Of a DNA stretch of 64,000 nt, positions 53,655 through 64,000 are shown one piece after another. Each line of letters starts with the position of its first letter. Within the stretch, counting starts at the first letter, position 1. A program made the position numbers and the translations under genes. Under the pieces are notes generated by a model, which was given only the letters and a program-made list of their open reading frames with translations, had not been told where the DNA came from and ran no database searches. The DNA is from Pseudodonghicola xiamenensis DSM 18339 (GTDB lineage: Bacteria > Pseudomonadota > Alphaproteobacteria > Rhodobacterales > Rhodobacteraceae), in assembly GCF_000429365.1 (NCBI RefSeq), contig NZ_AUBS01000006.1, positions 62,001 to 126,000 on the forward strand. The letters are read 5' to 3'.

Positions 53655-54902
53655 TTGCGGCTCTCGCTGGGGCTCGCCGCCTATCGTGCGCTGTCCTGGC
53701 GGGCCGCTCAGCCCGTGCAGGAGGCACCGCCGCCACGTCCCGACGGCTCCCTGCTCTGGCTTCACGCCACCAGCGCCGAACGGTTCTCGGCCCTGTCCGA
53801 CCTGGGCCAAAGGCTTTGCGCCCACCGCCCTGATGTCAATCTTCTGCTGACCGTCAATGCCGGCGTCTCCCCCTCGGATCCGGCAACCGGCCACCGCATC
53901 GAGGGCCGAGCCGGGCCGGTACAGGCACTGATCTCGGACCACCCAACGGCCGTACGCGATTTTCTCGCGCATTGGCGCCCGGACATCTGCCTCTGGACCG
54001 GAGGCGATCTTATGCCCAATCTGATCTGCATGGCGACAGATGAGGGAACCGAAATGATCATTGCCGATATCGGCAATGCCGACCTGCCCCGCCGGCGCAA
54101 CGGCTGGCTGTCGGATGTCACCGGTCCCTGCCTGATGCGCTTCGACGCGCTGCTGGCCGACACCGCCGAGACCGCCGCCCATTTGCGCCGACTGGGCCTG
54201 CCCGGACGCAAGATCTCCGCCATGGGGCGGCTCAGCACCGGAGCCAGCCCACCGCCCTGCCCCGAAACCGCCCTGAATGCCGCCACTCAGGCGCTGGCCG
54301 GACGCCCGCTCTGGCTTGCCGCGCTGCTGGACCGCGAGGAAATCGCGCCGGTGCTGGCCGCCCATCGCGAAGCGCTCAGGTTTCAGCACCGGCTGCTGCT
54401 GGTCGCGGTGCCGACCGATCCCGACGACAGCGCCAGGCTGATCTCAGCGGCCCGAGACAACCGGTTGCGCTGCGCCGACTGGCATGGCGGCGATCCGATC
54501 GGCGAGGACACCCAGATTCTGATCTGCGACGACAGCAGCGATCTGGGCCTATGGTATCGGATGGCCCCGCTGACCTTCATCGGCGGATCGCTCAGGCCCG
54601 GCGCCCGCGGCAATTCCCCCTATGAGGCCACCGCGCTTGGCTCGGCGGTACTCTATGGCCCCCATATCACCGATCACACCGCCGCCTACACCCGGCTGAC
54701 CACAGCAGGCGCCGCCCGGGCCGTGCGCGATATGGCCAGCCTGACCAACGCGGTGGTCCAGCTCTGCGCCCCCGATCATGCCGCGGCAATGGCCCTCGCC
54801 GGCTGGGAGACCCTGACCGAAAGCGCGGCCCTTACCGATCATCTGATTGAAATGATCCAGGACCGGCTGGATCGGCGAGAGGCGGCCCATGCGCACGCCT
54901 GA
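53655..54902 (+). CDS. waaA: 3-deoxy-D-manno-octulosonic acid transferase (Kdo transferase, GT30), TTG start
   Basis: Adds Kdo to lipid IVA at the inner membrane. The 415-residue frame starts at TTG 53655, four bases after the DUF4170 stop, with a short hydrophobic anchor (LSLGLAAYRALSW); no ATG is placed correctly. GT30-like parts are LLWLHATSAERFSALSDL, DICLWTGGDLMPNL, FDALLADTAETAAHLRRLG, and the C-terminal TFIGGSLRPGARGNSPYEATALG and YGPHITDH motifs. It is more divergent than enterobacterial WaaA. Overlap of 14 bases with lpxK supports the lipid A role. Confidence 0.82.
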   Translation: MRLSLGLAAYRALSWRAAQPVQEAPPPRPDGSLLWLHATSAERFSALSDLGQRLCAHRPDVNLLLTVNAGVSPSDPATGHRIEGRAGPVQALISDHPTAVRDFLAHWRPDICLWTGGDLMPNLICMATDEGTEMIIADIGNADLPRRRNGWLSDVTGPCLMRFDALLADTAETAAHLRRLGLPGRKISAMGRLSTGASPPPCPETALNAATQALAGRPLWLAALLDREEIAPVLAAHREALRFQHRLLLVAVPTDPDDSARLISAARDNRLRCADWHGGDPIGEDTQILICDDSSDLGLWYRMAPLTFIGGSLRPGARGNSPYEATALGSAVLYGPHITDHTAAYTRLTTAGAARAVRDMASLTNAVVQLCAPDHAAAMALAGWETLTESAALTDHLIEMIQDRLDRREAAHAHA

Positions 54903-55887
54903 GTTCTGGTCTGCCTCGCCCCGACACCCCGGCTGGAAGGCGTGGCTTCTCGCTCCGCTCGGGGCCCTTTACGCCCGCGCCACCGCGCGCCGGCTGGCCC
55001 GGGGCCCCGGCCTCACCCCCGGGGTGCCGGTGATCTGCATCGGCAACCTGAATGCCGGCGGCACCGGAAAGACCCCGACGGCGATCTGGGTGACAGAAAC
55101 GCTGCGCGCCGCCGGCCATACCCCCCATGTGGTCAGCCGCGGCCACGGCGGCAGCCTGACCGGCCCCACCCGGGTCGACCCAGCCAGACATTCGGCAGCC
55201 CAGGTCGGCGACGAACCGCTGCTTCTGGCCGCCTTCGCCCCGGTATGGATCGCCCGCGACCGCGCAGCTGGCGCCGCCGCCGCGGCCAGCGCCGGTGCCA
55301 GCGTGATCGTGCTCGACGACGGCTTCCAGAATCCCGCCGTGAAAAAGGATCTCTCGATCGTGGTGGTCGATGCCGCCCGCGGCTGGGGCAACGGCCGCTG
55401 CATTCCCGCCGGCCCGCTGCGCGAACCAGTGAGCGTGGGCCTGGCCCGGGCTGACCTGATCCTCTCCATCGGTGACAGTGCCGCGCAAGAGACATTCCGC
55501 GACACATGGGGCCGGCAAATCGACCTGCCGCATTTCACCGCCGAGCTCACACCGCTGGAAACCGGCATGGACTGGGCCGGCACCCGCGTGCTCGCCTTTG
55601 CTGGCATCGGATACCCCGAGAAATTCTTCGCCACCCTGCGCGACCTCGGCGCCGAACTGATCCGCACCGAGGCGCTCGCCGATCACCAGCCGCTCAGCCC
55701 GACACTGGTCCAGCGCCTGCTGGCCGAGGCTCTGGCCCAGAACGCCCTGCTGGTCACCACCGAAAAGGACGTGGCCCGCCTGCCCGAAGCCCTCCGCTTC
55801 TCGGTCACGCCACTACCGGTACGCCTGCAGGTGGAAAAACCGGATGAGCTGGCGCAGATGCTCCTCAAGGCCGCGCCACTGCCCTGA
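54889..55887 (+). CDS. lpxK: Tetraacyldisaccharide 4'-kinase
   Basis: Phosphorylates the lipid A precursor at the 4' position, using ATP at the inner membrane. 332 residues; the P-loop GNLNAGGTGKTPTAI follows an N-terminal membrane-associated region (SPRHPGWKAWLLAPLGALYARATAR). Further signatures are VISRGHGG, VGDEPLLLA and VIVLDDGFQNPAVKKD. ATG 54889 overlaps waaA; no gap to the previous transferase, so both steps are made together. Confidence 0.95.
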   Translation: MRTPEFWSASPRHPGWKAWLLAPLGALYARATARRLARGPGLTPGVPVICIGNLNAGGTGKTPTAIWVTETLRAAGHTPHVVSRGHGGSLTGPTRVDPARHSAAQVGDEPLLLAAFAPVWIARDRAAGAAAAASAGASVIVLDDGFQNPAVKKDLSIVVVDAARGWGNGRCIPAGPLREPVSVGLARADLILSIGDSAAQETFRDTWGRQIDLPHFTAELTPLETGMDWAGTRVLAFAGIGYPEKFFATLRDLGAELIRTEALADHQPLSPTLVQRLLAEALAQNALLVTTEKDVARLPEALRFSVTPLPVRLQVEKPDELAQMLLKAAPLP

Positions 55888-55943
55888 GCGCCGGCCACTG
55901 CGCTCTGCCCGCCCCTTCGACCTGGTCGAAATATCCCGGGGGC

Positions 55944-55973
55944 GTCTCCGCAGGAGACGGGGGCAGAGCCCCC
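55944..55973. repeat. Double hairpin intergenic element between lpxK and gyrB
   Basis: GTCTCC/GGAGAC with a three-base loop (55944-55958) directly followed by GGGGGC/GCCCCC with a three-base loop (55959-55973). It is in the convergent gap, preceded by GAAATATCCCGG; a related style of element is common 3' of genes in this family and may end both transcripts. Confidence 0.6.
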
Positions 55974-55990
55974 ATCCCCAGCTTTCCGGA

Positions 55991-58426
<2,436 letters not shown>

Positions 58427-58439
58427 TTATTTTGCTGAG

Positions 58440-58468
58440 TATATAGGCTTTTCTGGGGGGATTGTCAC
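58440..58468 (-). promoter_or_regulatory. Putative gyrB promoter
   Basis: On the minus strand, GTGACA (58468-58463), 17-base spacer and TATATA (58445-58440), about 29 bases upstream of the gyrB ATG. This is a near-consensus sigma70 pair. Confidence 0.6.
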
Positions 58469-58511
58469 GCGGCTGACACAAGATTTAGCGGTCCGCCGCG
58501 GCCCCTCGCCG

Positions 58512-59132
58512 TCAGGTGAAAGGCAGGATCAGCGCCACTGCGATCAGCAACCCGCCGGCGCCCAGATTCATCCGCCGGATCGCCCGCGGCGTGCCCAGAA
58601 TCCGGCGCATCCGGTCGATGACCAAGGCGAACCCGAGGTTGCCGATCAGCGGCACCGCCACCGAAAGCACCACGATCGCCACGATGTCGGGACGCGTCAC
58701 CGCCCCCAGATCGAAAAACCCCGGCAAGACCCCCATGTAGAACAGGATCGCCTTGGGGTTGCCCAGGATCACCATGACGCCGGCCAGAAACCCGGCCCAT
58801 CGCCCCGGCCGGGTCAGCCGGCCGTTGGTCTGAATTTCGGAATTGGCATGACGGATCGCCATCCAGCCCATGAACAGGAACACCGCAGAGGCCACCCAGC
58901 GCAGCACCACCAGGATGGCACCATATTCCGACACCAGCCAGGCCATGCCGACGACAGCGAGAAAGGGCCAGACGACATCCCCGACCGCCACGCCGAACGC
59001 CAATGGCCAGGCCGAGGCGAAGCCACCCGAAACACCCCGTGCCACCATCGCCAGCCAGACCGGCCCCGGCGTCAGGAACAAGATCAGCAGCGCCCCCGAA
59101 TAAAGCACCATATCCCAGATCGACAGGGTCAT
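58512..59132 (-). CDS. LysE family translocator (amino acid exporter)
   Basis: 206-residue membrane protein of the LysE/RhtB family, which export amino acids or their derivatives. Six hydrophobic spans; the family start is MTLSIWDMVLYSGALLILFLTPGPVWLAMVARGVSGG, and GNPKAILFYMGVLPGF is the signature loop. ATG 59132 overlaps the VOC stop by four bases. Cargo unknown. Confidence 0.92.
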   Translation of the reverse strand: MTLSIWDMVLYSGALLILFLTPGPVWLAMVARGVSGGFASAWPLAFGVAVGDVVWPFLAVVGMAWLVSEYGAILVVLRWVASAVFLFMGWMAIRHANSEIQTNGRLTRPGRWAGFLAGVMVILGNPKAILFYMGVLPGFFDLGAVTRPDIVAIVVLSVAVPLIGNLGFALVIDRMRRILGTPRAIRRMNLGAGGLLIAVALILPFT

Positions 59133-59566
59133 TCGGCCTCCGGTACGGCAATCGTGACAGCGCCGTCCTCGCCCAGATGCCAGAAGGGATTCATCGCCAG
59201 TTCCCAGACATGGCCGTCGGGATCGGCAAAATACCCGGAATAGCCGCCCCAGAACACCTTTTCCGGCGCCTTCAACCCGGTCGCCCCGGCCTCGAGCGCA
59301 GCGGCAAAAGCGGTATCGACCTCTGGCTCGGAGGCGAAATTCTGTGCCAGAGTGATCGCTCCCGTACCCAGCTCCGTACCCGGACGTCCCTGATCCGCGG
59401 CCAGCGCGGTACGGCCGAACAAGCCCAGCACCTGACCGTTCAACTGATAGAACACCACTCCCTCGGTCGCTTCCGCCGGCTTCCAGCCCAAAGCGGCATA
59501 GAAGGCTTTCGATCGCTCCAGATCCGCGACCCCAAGGGTGATCGCTGTCACACGTTGCGGCGTCAT
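59129..59566 (-). CDS. VOC family protein (glyoxalase-like)
   Basis: 145 residues with the paired beta-alpha-beta-beta-beta fold: AITLGVADLERSKAFYAALGW at the N terminus and GYSGYFADPDGHVWELAMNP at the C terminus. The metal-site His/Glu are partly present (DGHVWELA), but the first half lacks an obvious His ligand, so activity is uncertain. It is coupled by four-base overlaps to both recF and the LysE gene. Confidence 0.87.
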   Translation of the reverse strand: MTPQRVTAITLGVADLERSKAFYAALGWKPAEATEGVVFYQLNGQVLGLFGRTALAADQGRPGTELGTGAITLAQNFASEPEVDTAFAAALEAGATGLKAPEKVFWGGYSGYFADPDGHVWELAMNPFWHLGEDGAVTIAVPEAE

Positions 59567-60672
59567 GGCTGCTCCCTTCGCTCCACATGGCTTTCGCCGG
59601 CCTCTTCGGTCACCTCCAGATACTGCGCGCGTGCACCCAGTTCGGCAAACAGCTCCGGACCGGTCCCGGTCATCCAGGCCTGCGCCCCCAACGCGCAGAT
59701 CTCGTCATAAAGCGCCGCCCGACGCCCCGCGTCCAGATGCGCAGCCACCTCATCCAACAAAAGGATCGGCGCCGCTGCGTCACGTGCCGCCAATGCCCGC
59801 GCATTCGCCAGTATCAACGACACCAAAAGCGCTTTCTGCTCGCCAGTGGAACACTCCCGCGCCGCCACATCCTTGGCGGCATAGACCGCGTGCAAATCGG
59901 CACGATGGGGGCCGATCAGCGTCCTCCCCGCCTGCAGGTCCCGCCCCCGCCCCGCGGCCAACGCCGCGCGCAGCTCCGCCTCCGACCCGGACAGCTCGCC
60001 CTCAGCCTGCACCAGCGTCAGCTCTGCAGTCGGAAAAGCGGTCTCCGCCCCCGCCTGCGCTACCACAAGTTCGGCCAGCGCGGAGCGACGTGCCTGATCT
60101 ATCCGATGCCCGGCCTCAGCCATCTGACTTTCCAGCGCCGCGTACCAATGGGCATCTCGCACCTGATCCTTCAACAGCCGATTGCGTTCCCGCATCGCCT
60201 TCTCATAAATCAGCGAGGCCTCTGCATGGCCGGGATCGAAGCTCATCACCATGCGGTCCAGAAACCTCCGCCGCCCCTCGGCGGCCTCGATCCACAGCCG
60301 GTCCATCGCCGGCACCAGCCAGACCACCCGCGACACCCGGCCCAGATCGACCTGGCTTGCCGCCTTACCGTCGATCCGCACCTGACGCGCGGCCCCCTCC
60401 TCCGACCATGTCTCGATCTCATGGACCCGGCCCGACAGCCGCAGCACCCCGCTCAGCTTCCAGCCCAAGGCCTCGGGCCGGCGTGCCATTTCCGCCGCCG
60501 CCGCGCGCCGCAGCCCACGCCCCGGCGAAAACATCGACACCGCCTCCAGGATGTTGGTCTTGCCGGCGCCATTGGGCCCATAAATGGCAACCGGCCGCCC
60601 GTCGCCCGCGATCTGCGCGCGCCGGTGCGACCGGAAATGTGACAAGGTCAGGTCGGTCAGGGCCAAAGACAT
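59563..60672 (-). CDS. recF: DNA replication and repair protein RecF
   Basis: 369-residue SMC-like ATPase that loads RecA at gaps. Walker A GPNGAGKTNILEA near residue 34, signature-like CSTGEQKALLVSLILANA and Walker B LLLDEVAAHLD are intact. Downstream of dnaN with about 60 bases between, interrupted by a repeat element; its stop is coupled to the VOC gene. Confidence 0.96.
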   Translation of the reverse strand: MSLALTDLTLSHFRSHRRAQIAGDGRPVAIYGPNGAGKTNILEAVSMFSPGRGLRRAAAAEMARRPEALGWKLSGVLRLSGRVHEIETWSEEGAARQVRIDGKAASQVDLGRVSRVVWLVPAMDRLWIEAAEGRRRFLDRMVMSFDPGHAEASLIYEKAMRERNRLLKDQVRDAHWYAALESQMAEAGHRIDQARRSALAELVVAQAGAETAFPTAELTLVQAEGELSGSEAELRAALAAGRGRDLQAGRTLIGPHRADLHAVYAAKDVAARECSTGEQKALLVSLILANARALAARDAAAPILLLDEVAAHLDAGRRAALYDEICALGAQAWMTGTGPELFAELGARAQYLEVTEEAGESHVERREQP

Positions 60673-60680
60673 GCCGGCCC

Positions 60681-60713
60681 CTTCTTCTCGTTCAAAATAC
60701 GGCCGCCGGAGGC
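60681..60713 (+). repeat. Interspersed intergenic repeat, copy B
   Basis: Same 33-base element as at 47941-47973, three mismatches, same orientation, lying between the dnaN stop and the recF start. Its strand sense places it just past the 3' end of dnaN. Confidence 0.65.
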
Positions 60714-60730
60714 ATCGCGCGTCAGCGCGA

Positions 60731-61849
60731 TCACACCCGCATCGGCATCACGACATAGACCGCGCTCAGGTCGTTGCCTTCACGCATCAGGGTCGGATCG
60801 CCCGAGGAGTTGAACAGGAACACCGCGTTCTCGCGATCCACCTGGCTAGCGATCTCCAGCAGATATTTGGCGTTGAAACCGATCTCCAACCGCTCGTCGG
60901 CATAAGCGACGGCCAGTTCCTCCTCCGCCGCACCGCTATCCGGCGCATTGACCGACAACACCAGCCGATCCTCGTCCAGTTGCAGCTTCACCGCGCGGGA
61001 GCGCTCCGAACTCACCGTCGCCACCCGATCCACTGCCTTGGCAAAATCGGCCGCATCCACCTCAAGCCGGCGGGTATTGTTCTGCGGGATCACCCGCGAA
61101 TAGTCCGGGAAGGTGCCGTCGATCACCTTCGAGGTCAGCGTGATGGTCGGGGTGGCAAAACGCACCTTGGTTTCAGACACCGAGACCGCAATGTCCTGCT
61201 CGTCATCATCCAGCAGCTTGCGCAGTTCGCCCACGGTCTTGCGCGGCACAATGACGCCCGGCATGTCCTCGGCACCGGCCGGCAAATCGGCGTCGATCCG
61301 CGCCAGACGGTGGCCATCGGTGGCAACGCAGCGCAGCACCTTCTGCCCATCGGCCTCGGTCACATGCATGTAGACACCGTTCAGATAATAACGGGTCTCT
61401 TCGGTGGAAATCGCGAATTTCGACTTGTCGAACAGGCGCCGCAACACAGCGGCATTAGCCGAGAAATTCGACTGATATTCCGATGAGGCCATCACCGGGA
61501 AATCTTCCTTCGGCAGCGTGGCGAGCGAGAAGTTCGACCGCCCGGCCTCGACCGTCAGCCGCCCGGCGGCGGGATCGGCCGTCAGCGTCACCAGCGCCCC
61601 ATCGGGCAGCTTGCGCACGATCTCATGCAGAGTGGTGGCGGCAACCGTGGTGGCGCCCGCGCGTTCGACCTGAGCAGGCGCCTTGTCGACCACTTCGATA
61701 TCCAGATCGGTGGCGCGGAAGCTGGCGGTATCGCCTTCGGCCTCGATCAGCACATTGGCCAGGATCGGAATGGTGTTGCGGCGCTCCACCACCGACTGCG
61801 CCTGCGCCACGGCCTTCAGAAGTGTGCCGCGCTCAATGCTGATCTTCAT
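60731..61849 (-). CDS. dnaN: DNA polymerase III beta subunit (sliding clamp)
   Basis: 372-residue ring-forming processivity factor with three repeated clamp domains. Starts MKISIERGTLLKAVAQAQSVVERRNTIPILANVL and ends DPTLMREGNDLSAVYVVMPMRV, the usual clamp ends including the C-terminal MPMR(V) contact. Follows dnaA after a 272-base gap holding the dnaA terminator and a long hairpin. Confidence 0.97.
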   Translation of the reverse strand: MKISIERGTLLKAVAQAQSVVERRNTIPILANVLIEAEGDTASFRATDLDIEVVDKAPAQVERAGATTVAATTLHEIVRKLPDGALVTLTADPAAGRLTVEAGRSNFSLATLPKEDFPVMASSEYQSNFSANAAVLRRLFDKSKFAISTEETRYYLNGVYMHVTEADGQKVLRCVATDGHRLARIDADLPAGAEDMPGVIVPRKTVGELRKLLDDDEQDIAVSVSETKVRFATPTITLTSKVIDGTFPDYSRVIPQNNTRRLEVDAADFAKAVDRVATVSSERSRAVKLQLDEDRLVLSVNAPDSGAAEEELAVAYADERLEIGFNAKYLLEIASQVDRENAVFLFNSSGDPTLMREGNDLSAVYVVMPMRV

Positions 61850-61947
61850 GTCCCTTCACCCTCCGCATCTGCCGGGAAGGGCACACTAGCCGTTCGCCCC
61901 TGCGGCACAAGGTTTTTCTGGTATTTCATCGTCAGAAGTTGTCGGTC

Positions 61948-61984
61948 GGAATGCCCGGGGCGTCAAGGCCCCCGGGGGCATTCC
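61948..61984. repeat. Large hairpin upstream of dnaN
   Basis: GGAATGCCC/GGGCATTCC outer arms and GGGGC/GCCCC inner arms, joined by a six-base loop with a three-base bulge. Located about 100 bases before dnaN. It could be a repeat of the intergenic class, a second terminator for dnaA or part of the dnaN leader; no T tract follows. Confidence 0.5.
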
Positions 61985-62032
61985 CGGACCCCCAGTTCAG
62001 GATTGCCTCCCGCTGCCCGCGATCGCGACAAT

Positions 62033-62068
62033 CAAAAAGAAAGCGGGCGGCCCCGCAGGAGCCGCCCG
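62033..62068 (-). terminator. Intrinsic terminator of dnaA
   Basis: CGGGCGGC/GCCGCCCG stem (62044-62068) followed on the minus strand by CTTTCTTTTT, 54 bases past the dnaA stop codon. Confidence 0.7.
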
Positions 62069-62121
62069 TCAGATACGATCGCCCAGCACCACGCAGCACC
62101 ACGCCGAGCGTGACCGGGATC

Positions 62122-63534
62122 TCAGGCCTCCAGCGCGCGGCGCAGGATTTCCACGTCCTCGGCGATTTGACCGTCGGTGGTCTTCAGCTCCTCGATCCGG
62201 CGCACACCATGCATCACAGTGGTGTGGTCGCGGCCTCCGAAACGACGACCGATTTCCGGCAAGGACCGGCTGGTGAGCTGTTTGCACAGATACATCGCCA
62301 CCTGCCGCGGCCGCGCGTAGGAGCGCAGGCGCTTTGGCCCGATGATGTCGCTGAGCCGGATGTTGTAATAATCCGAAACCTTGCGCTGAATCTCCTCGAT
62401 GGTGATCTTGCGCTCCGAGGCGCGCAGCACATCGGCCAGACAGTCCTGGGTCAGCTCCATGTCGATCTCGCGCCCGACCAGCGAGGCAAAGGCGAACAGA
62501 CGGGTCAGCGCCCCTTCGAGCACGCGCACGTTGGTGCTGATCCGCTGAGCGAGGAATTCCAGCACGCCGTCGGCGATCTTCAGGTCGGGATAGGAAAGCC
62601 GATACTGCTGCACCTTGGTCTGCAAGATGCCCAGCCGCAGTTCGTAATCGGTCGGATGCAGATCAACCACCAGACCGCATTGCAGCCGCGATTTCACCCG
62701 ATCTTCCAGATCCTTGATCTCGCCCGGGGCGCGGTCGGCCGAGATGATGATCTGCTTGTTCTGATCCACCAGCGCGTTGAAGGTGTGAAAGAATTCCTCC
62801 TGCGTGGAATCCTTGCCGGCGATGAACTGGACGTCATCCACCATCAGCACGTCGACCGACCGAAACAGATGCTTGAAATCCATCATCTTGCGTTCGCGCA
62901 GCGCCTGAACGAAGCGGTACATAAACTGTTCCGCCGACAGATAGAGCACATTCAACTCTGGCCGCTTGGCGCGCAGCTCCCAGGCGATGGCGTGCATCAG
63001 GTGGGTCTTACCCAGACCCACGCCACCATAAAGAACCAGCGGATTGAAGGTCACAGGGCCACCTTCACTGACCCGGCGGGCAGCCGCATGGGCCAGTTCG
63101 TTCGGCTTGCCGACGACAAAGGTGTCGAAGGTGAAACGAGCGTCCAGCGGCGCGGCCTGCAGCGCCTCGACCACGTTATCGGGCTCGGTCTCGGACTGAG
63201 TGCCGGGATAATGCACTTCAGCCGCTGCCGGCGCGGTTTCGACCTCGGCCATCGGAGCCGGAGCTGCCACGGCCGCGGGGCGGGTCACGGCATTGGCCGC
63301 AACCCGAAAGGCGAGTCGCTGCACCGAGGCGCCCGACATCGTCAATTCGTAAAGGATCAGGTCAGAAAAGTTCTGATTAACGTAATTGCCCATGAAGCTG
63401 GTCGGAACATTAAATACCGCAACCCCATCCTGAAGCTCGGCGAATTCCAGCGGCTCGATCCAGGTCTTATAGTTATTCTGACCGACCGTTTTCAAAAGCC
63501 GTTGTCTTAGTTGTCCCCATTTTTCTTGCGTCAT
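62122..63534 (-). CDS. dnaA: Chromosomal replication initiator DnaA
   Basis: 470 residues from ATG 63534; an ATG at 63546 adds four residues. Domain I (KWGQLRQRLLKTVGQNNYKTWIEPLEF), a Pro/Ala-rich domain II (AVAAPAPMAEVETAPAAA), AAA+ domain III with Walker A GGVGLGKTHLMHAI, Walker B VLMVDDVQFIAGK, and domain IV with the DnaA-box signature GGRDHTTVMHGVRRI. Unwinds oriC as DnaA-ATP. GAGGCG before the chosen ATG supports it. First gene of the replication cluster in this order. Confidence 0.97.
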   Translation of the reverse strand: MTQEKWGQLRQRLLKTVGQNNYKTWIEPLEFAELQDGVAVFNVPTSFMGNYVNQNFSDLILYELTMSGASVQRLAFRVAANAVTRPAAVAAPAPMAEVETAPAAAEVHYPGTQSETEPDNVVEALQAAPLDARFTFDTFVVGKPNELAHAAARRVSEGGPVTFNPLVLYGGVGLGKTHLMHAIAWELRAKRPELNVLYLSAEQFMYRFVQALRERKMMDFKHLFRSVDVLMVDDVQFIAGKDSTQEEFFHTFNALVDQNKQIIISADRAPGEIKDLEDRVKSRLQCGLVVDLHPTDYELRLGILQTKVQQYRLSYPDLKIADGVLEFLAQRISTNVRVLEGALTRLFAFASLVGREIDMELTQDCLADVLRASERKITIEEIQRKVSDYYNIRLSDIIGPKRLRSYARPRQVAMYLCKQLTSRSLPEIGRRFGGRDHTTVMHGVRRIEELKTTDGQIAEDVEILRRALEA

Positions 63535-64000
63535 CCAGCGCCTCATATCCCGTACTTCGGCCTTGCAGCCTGTTCATATCATTGACCAGGTTTCCCCGGC
63601 AGGATTCACGTCACAGGACATTGATGCACCTGCCGGGCACACGGCAGGCGTCATCCTCCATATGGACGACATTGCAGTACGTCAGGAATCAGCAAACAAA
63701 TCACCCGTCTCCGGATGGGACACACCCTACCGTACCGCTATGCACTCATTGTCATGACAGGGCCACGCCACCAGTGCGAAACTGATGCACAGCAGGTCCA
63801 GAAGCTTTGGATAAATTCCAAAACCCCTCGACGAAATGTCTCGAGTCAGCCCGATGCCCGTCGGTCCGTCACGAAACCAGCCTGTCCCCCCAAGCGAGTG
63901 AATCGCATAGATAGGGATACCAAGTCCCGACCGAGAGCGGCAATGAAACTATGATGTTGACTCTGCCTTTCGCCACAAAGAATCTCTCGTCGTTGCGGAA
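63535..64000. other. dnaA upstream region
   Basis: 466 bases with no convincing gene up to the window edge. It contains a 7-bp inverted repeat CCTGCCG/CGGCAGG (63629-63648), a perfect TGTCATGACA palindrome (63750-63759), and two near-matches to the DnaA box at 63783-63791 and 63806-63814 (the latter TTATCCAAA on the minus strand). This fits a dnaA promoter and possible autoregulation; a full oriC cluster with AT-rich unwinding repeats is not evident. Confidence 0.45.

Noticed and set aside
58465..59151. Second minus-strand frame across the LysE gene
   Set aside because: The LysE product lies in the other frame with clear membrane spans and family motifs; this frame is Gly/Arg-rich noise.
63535..64000. 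oriC
   Set aside because: Only two imperfect DnaA boxes and no AT-rich repeat array; alphaproteobacterial origins often lie away from dnaA.

Overview
The window is chromosomal DNA from a marine-type alphaproteobacterium, most likely a roseobacter/Rhodobacteraceae member. The evidence is the high GC content, the gene order gyrB-LysE-VOC-recF-dnaN-dnaA, DUF3035, DUF3576, DUF2125 and DUF4170 family proteins, a CenR-like response regulator, a DmdC/DmdD-like pair (dimethylsulfoniopropionate catabolism), and hairpin-forming 3' intergenic repeats of a kind common in this family. Assignment below family level is not supported. Almost everything is core genome; accessory signals are the HEPN-like gene near 2 kb and the broken patch beside tRNA-Arg at 32.4-34.0 kb.

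Layout: 0-8 kb holds the end of a peptide/nickel-type ABC binding protein, a lower-GC HEPN-like gene, a deoC-small ORF-aldehyde dehydrogenase operon, and a polysaccharide deacetylase-glycosyltransferase pair. 8-16.8 kb (minus) is a cell-envelope/housekeeping run: rsmB, heparinase-like protein, purH, lspA, BamF-like lipoprotein and two M16 peptidases. 16.8-19.7 kb holds an SdhAF4-like factor and a thiol-redox module: persulfide-dioxygenase-like MBL protein, 1-Cys peroxiredoxin and a divergent OxyR that keeps only one of its two redox cysteines, with a consensus-type OxyR site between them. 19.7-27.6 kb holds an FAD amine oxidase, an AraC regulator divergent from dmdC-dmdD, and mprF. 27.7-32.3 kb holds cnoX, a LON-domain protein, a Trm112-like protein, a small cysteine-rich ORF, a YcaQ glycosylase and a LacI regulator.

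32.4-34.0 kb: tRNA-Arg(CCU) is followed 63 bp later by a TGTC-starting sequence and an N-terminally truncated TniQ-like gene, which meets an N-terminally truncated LysR fragment at a run of ten G. This looks like the debris of a Tn7/Tn402-type element at a tRNA-adjacent site and is the most unusual structure in the window. 34-41.6 kb holds xthA, two unknown envelope proteins, a CenR-like regulator divergent from ribA across a dyad-rich spacer, a PLP homeostasis protein, a porin and a DUF3576 lipoprotein. 41.6-55.9 kb holds leuS-lptE-holA, a GST, a BaiN-type flavoprotein, an HNH protein, a crotonase-SDR pair, a DUF2125 protein, and a run pmbA-phosphatase-DUF4170-waaA-lpxK that ends in lipid A/Kdo assembly. 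56-64 kb is the gyrB/recF/dnaN/dnaA replication cluster, all on minus.

No CRISPR array, rRNA, prophage or complete insertion sequence was seen. Coordinates and motifs were read by eye; family names rest on recognised motifs and context, not on a database search.
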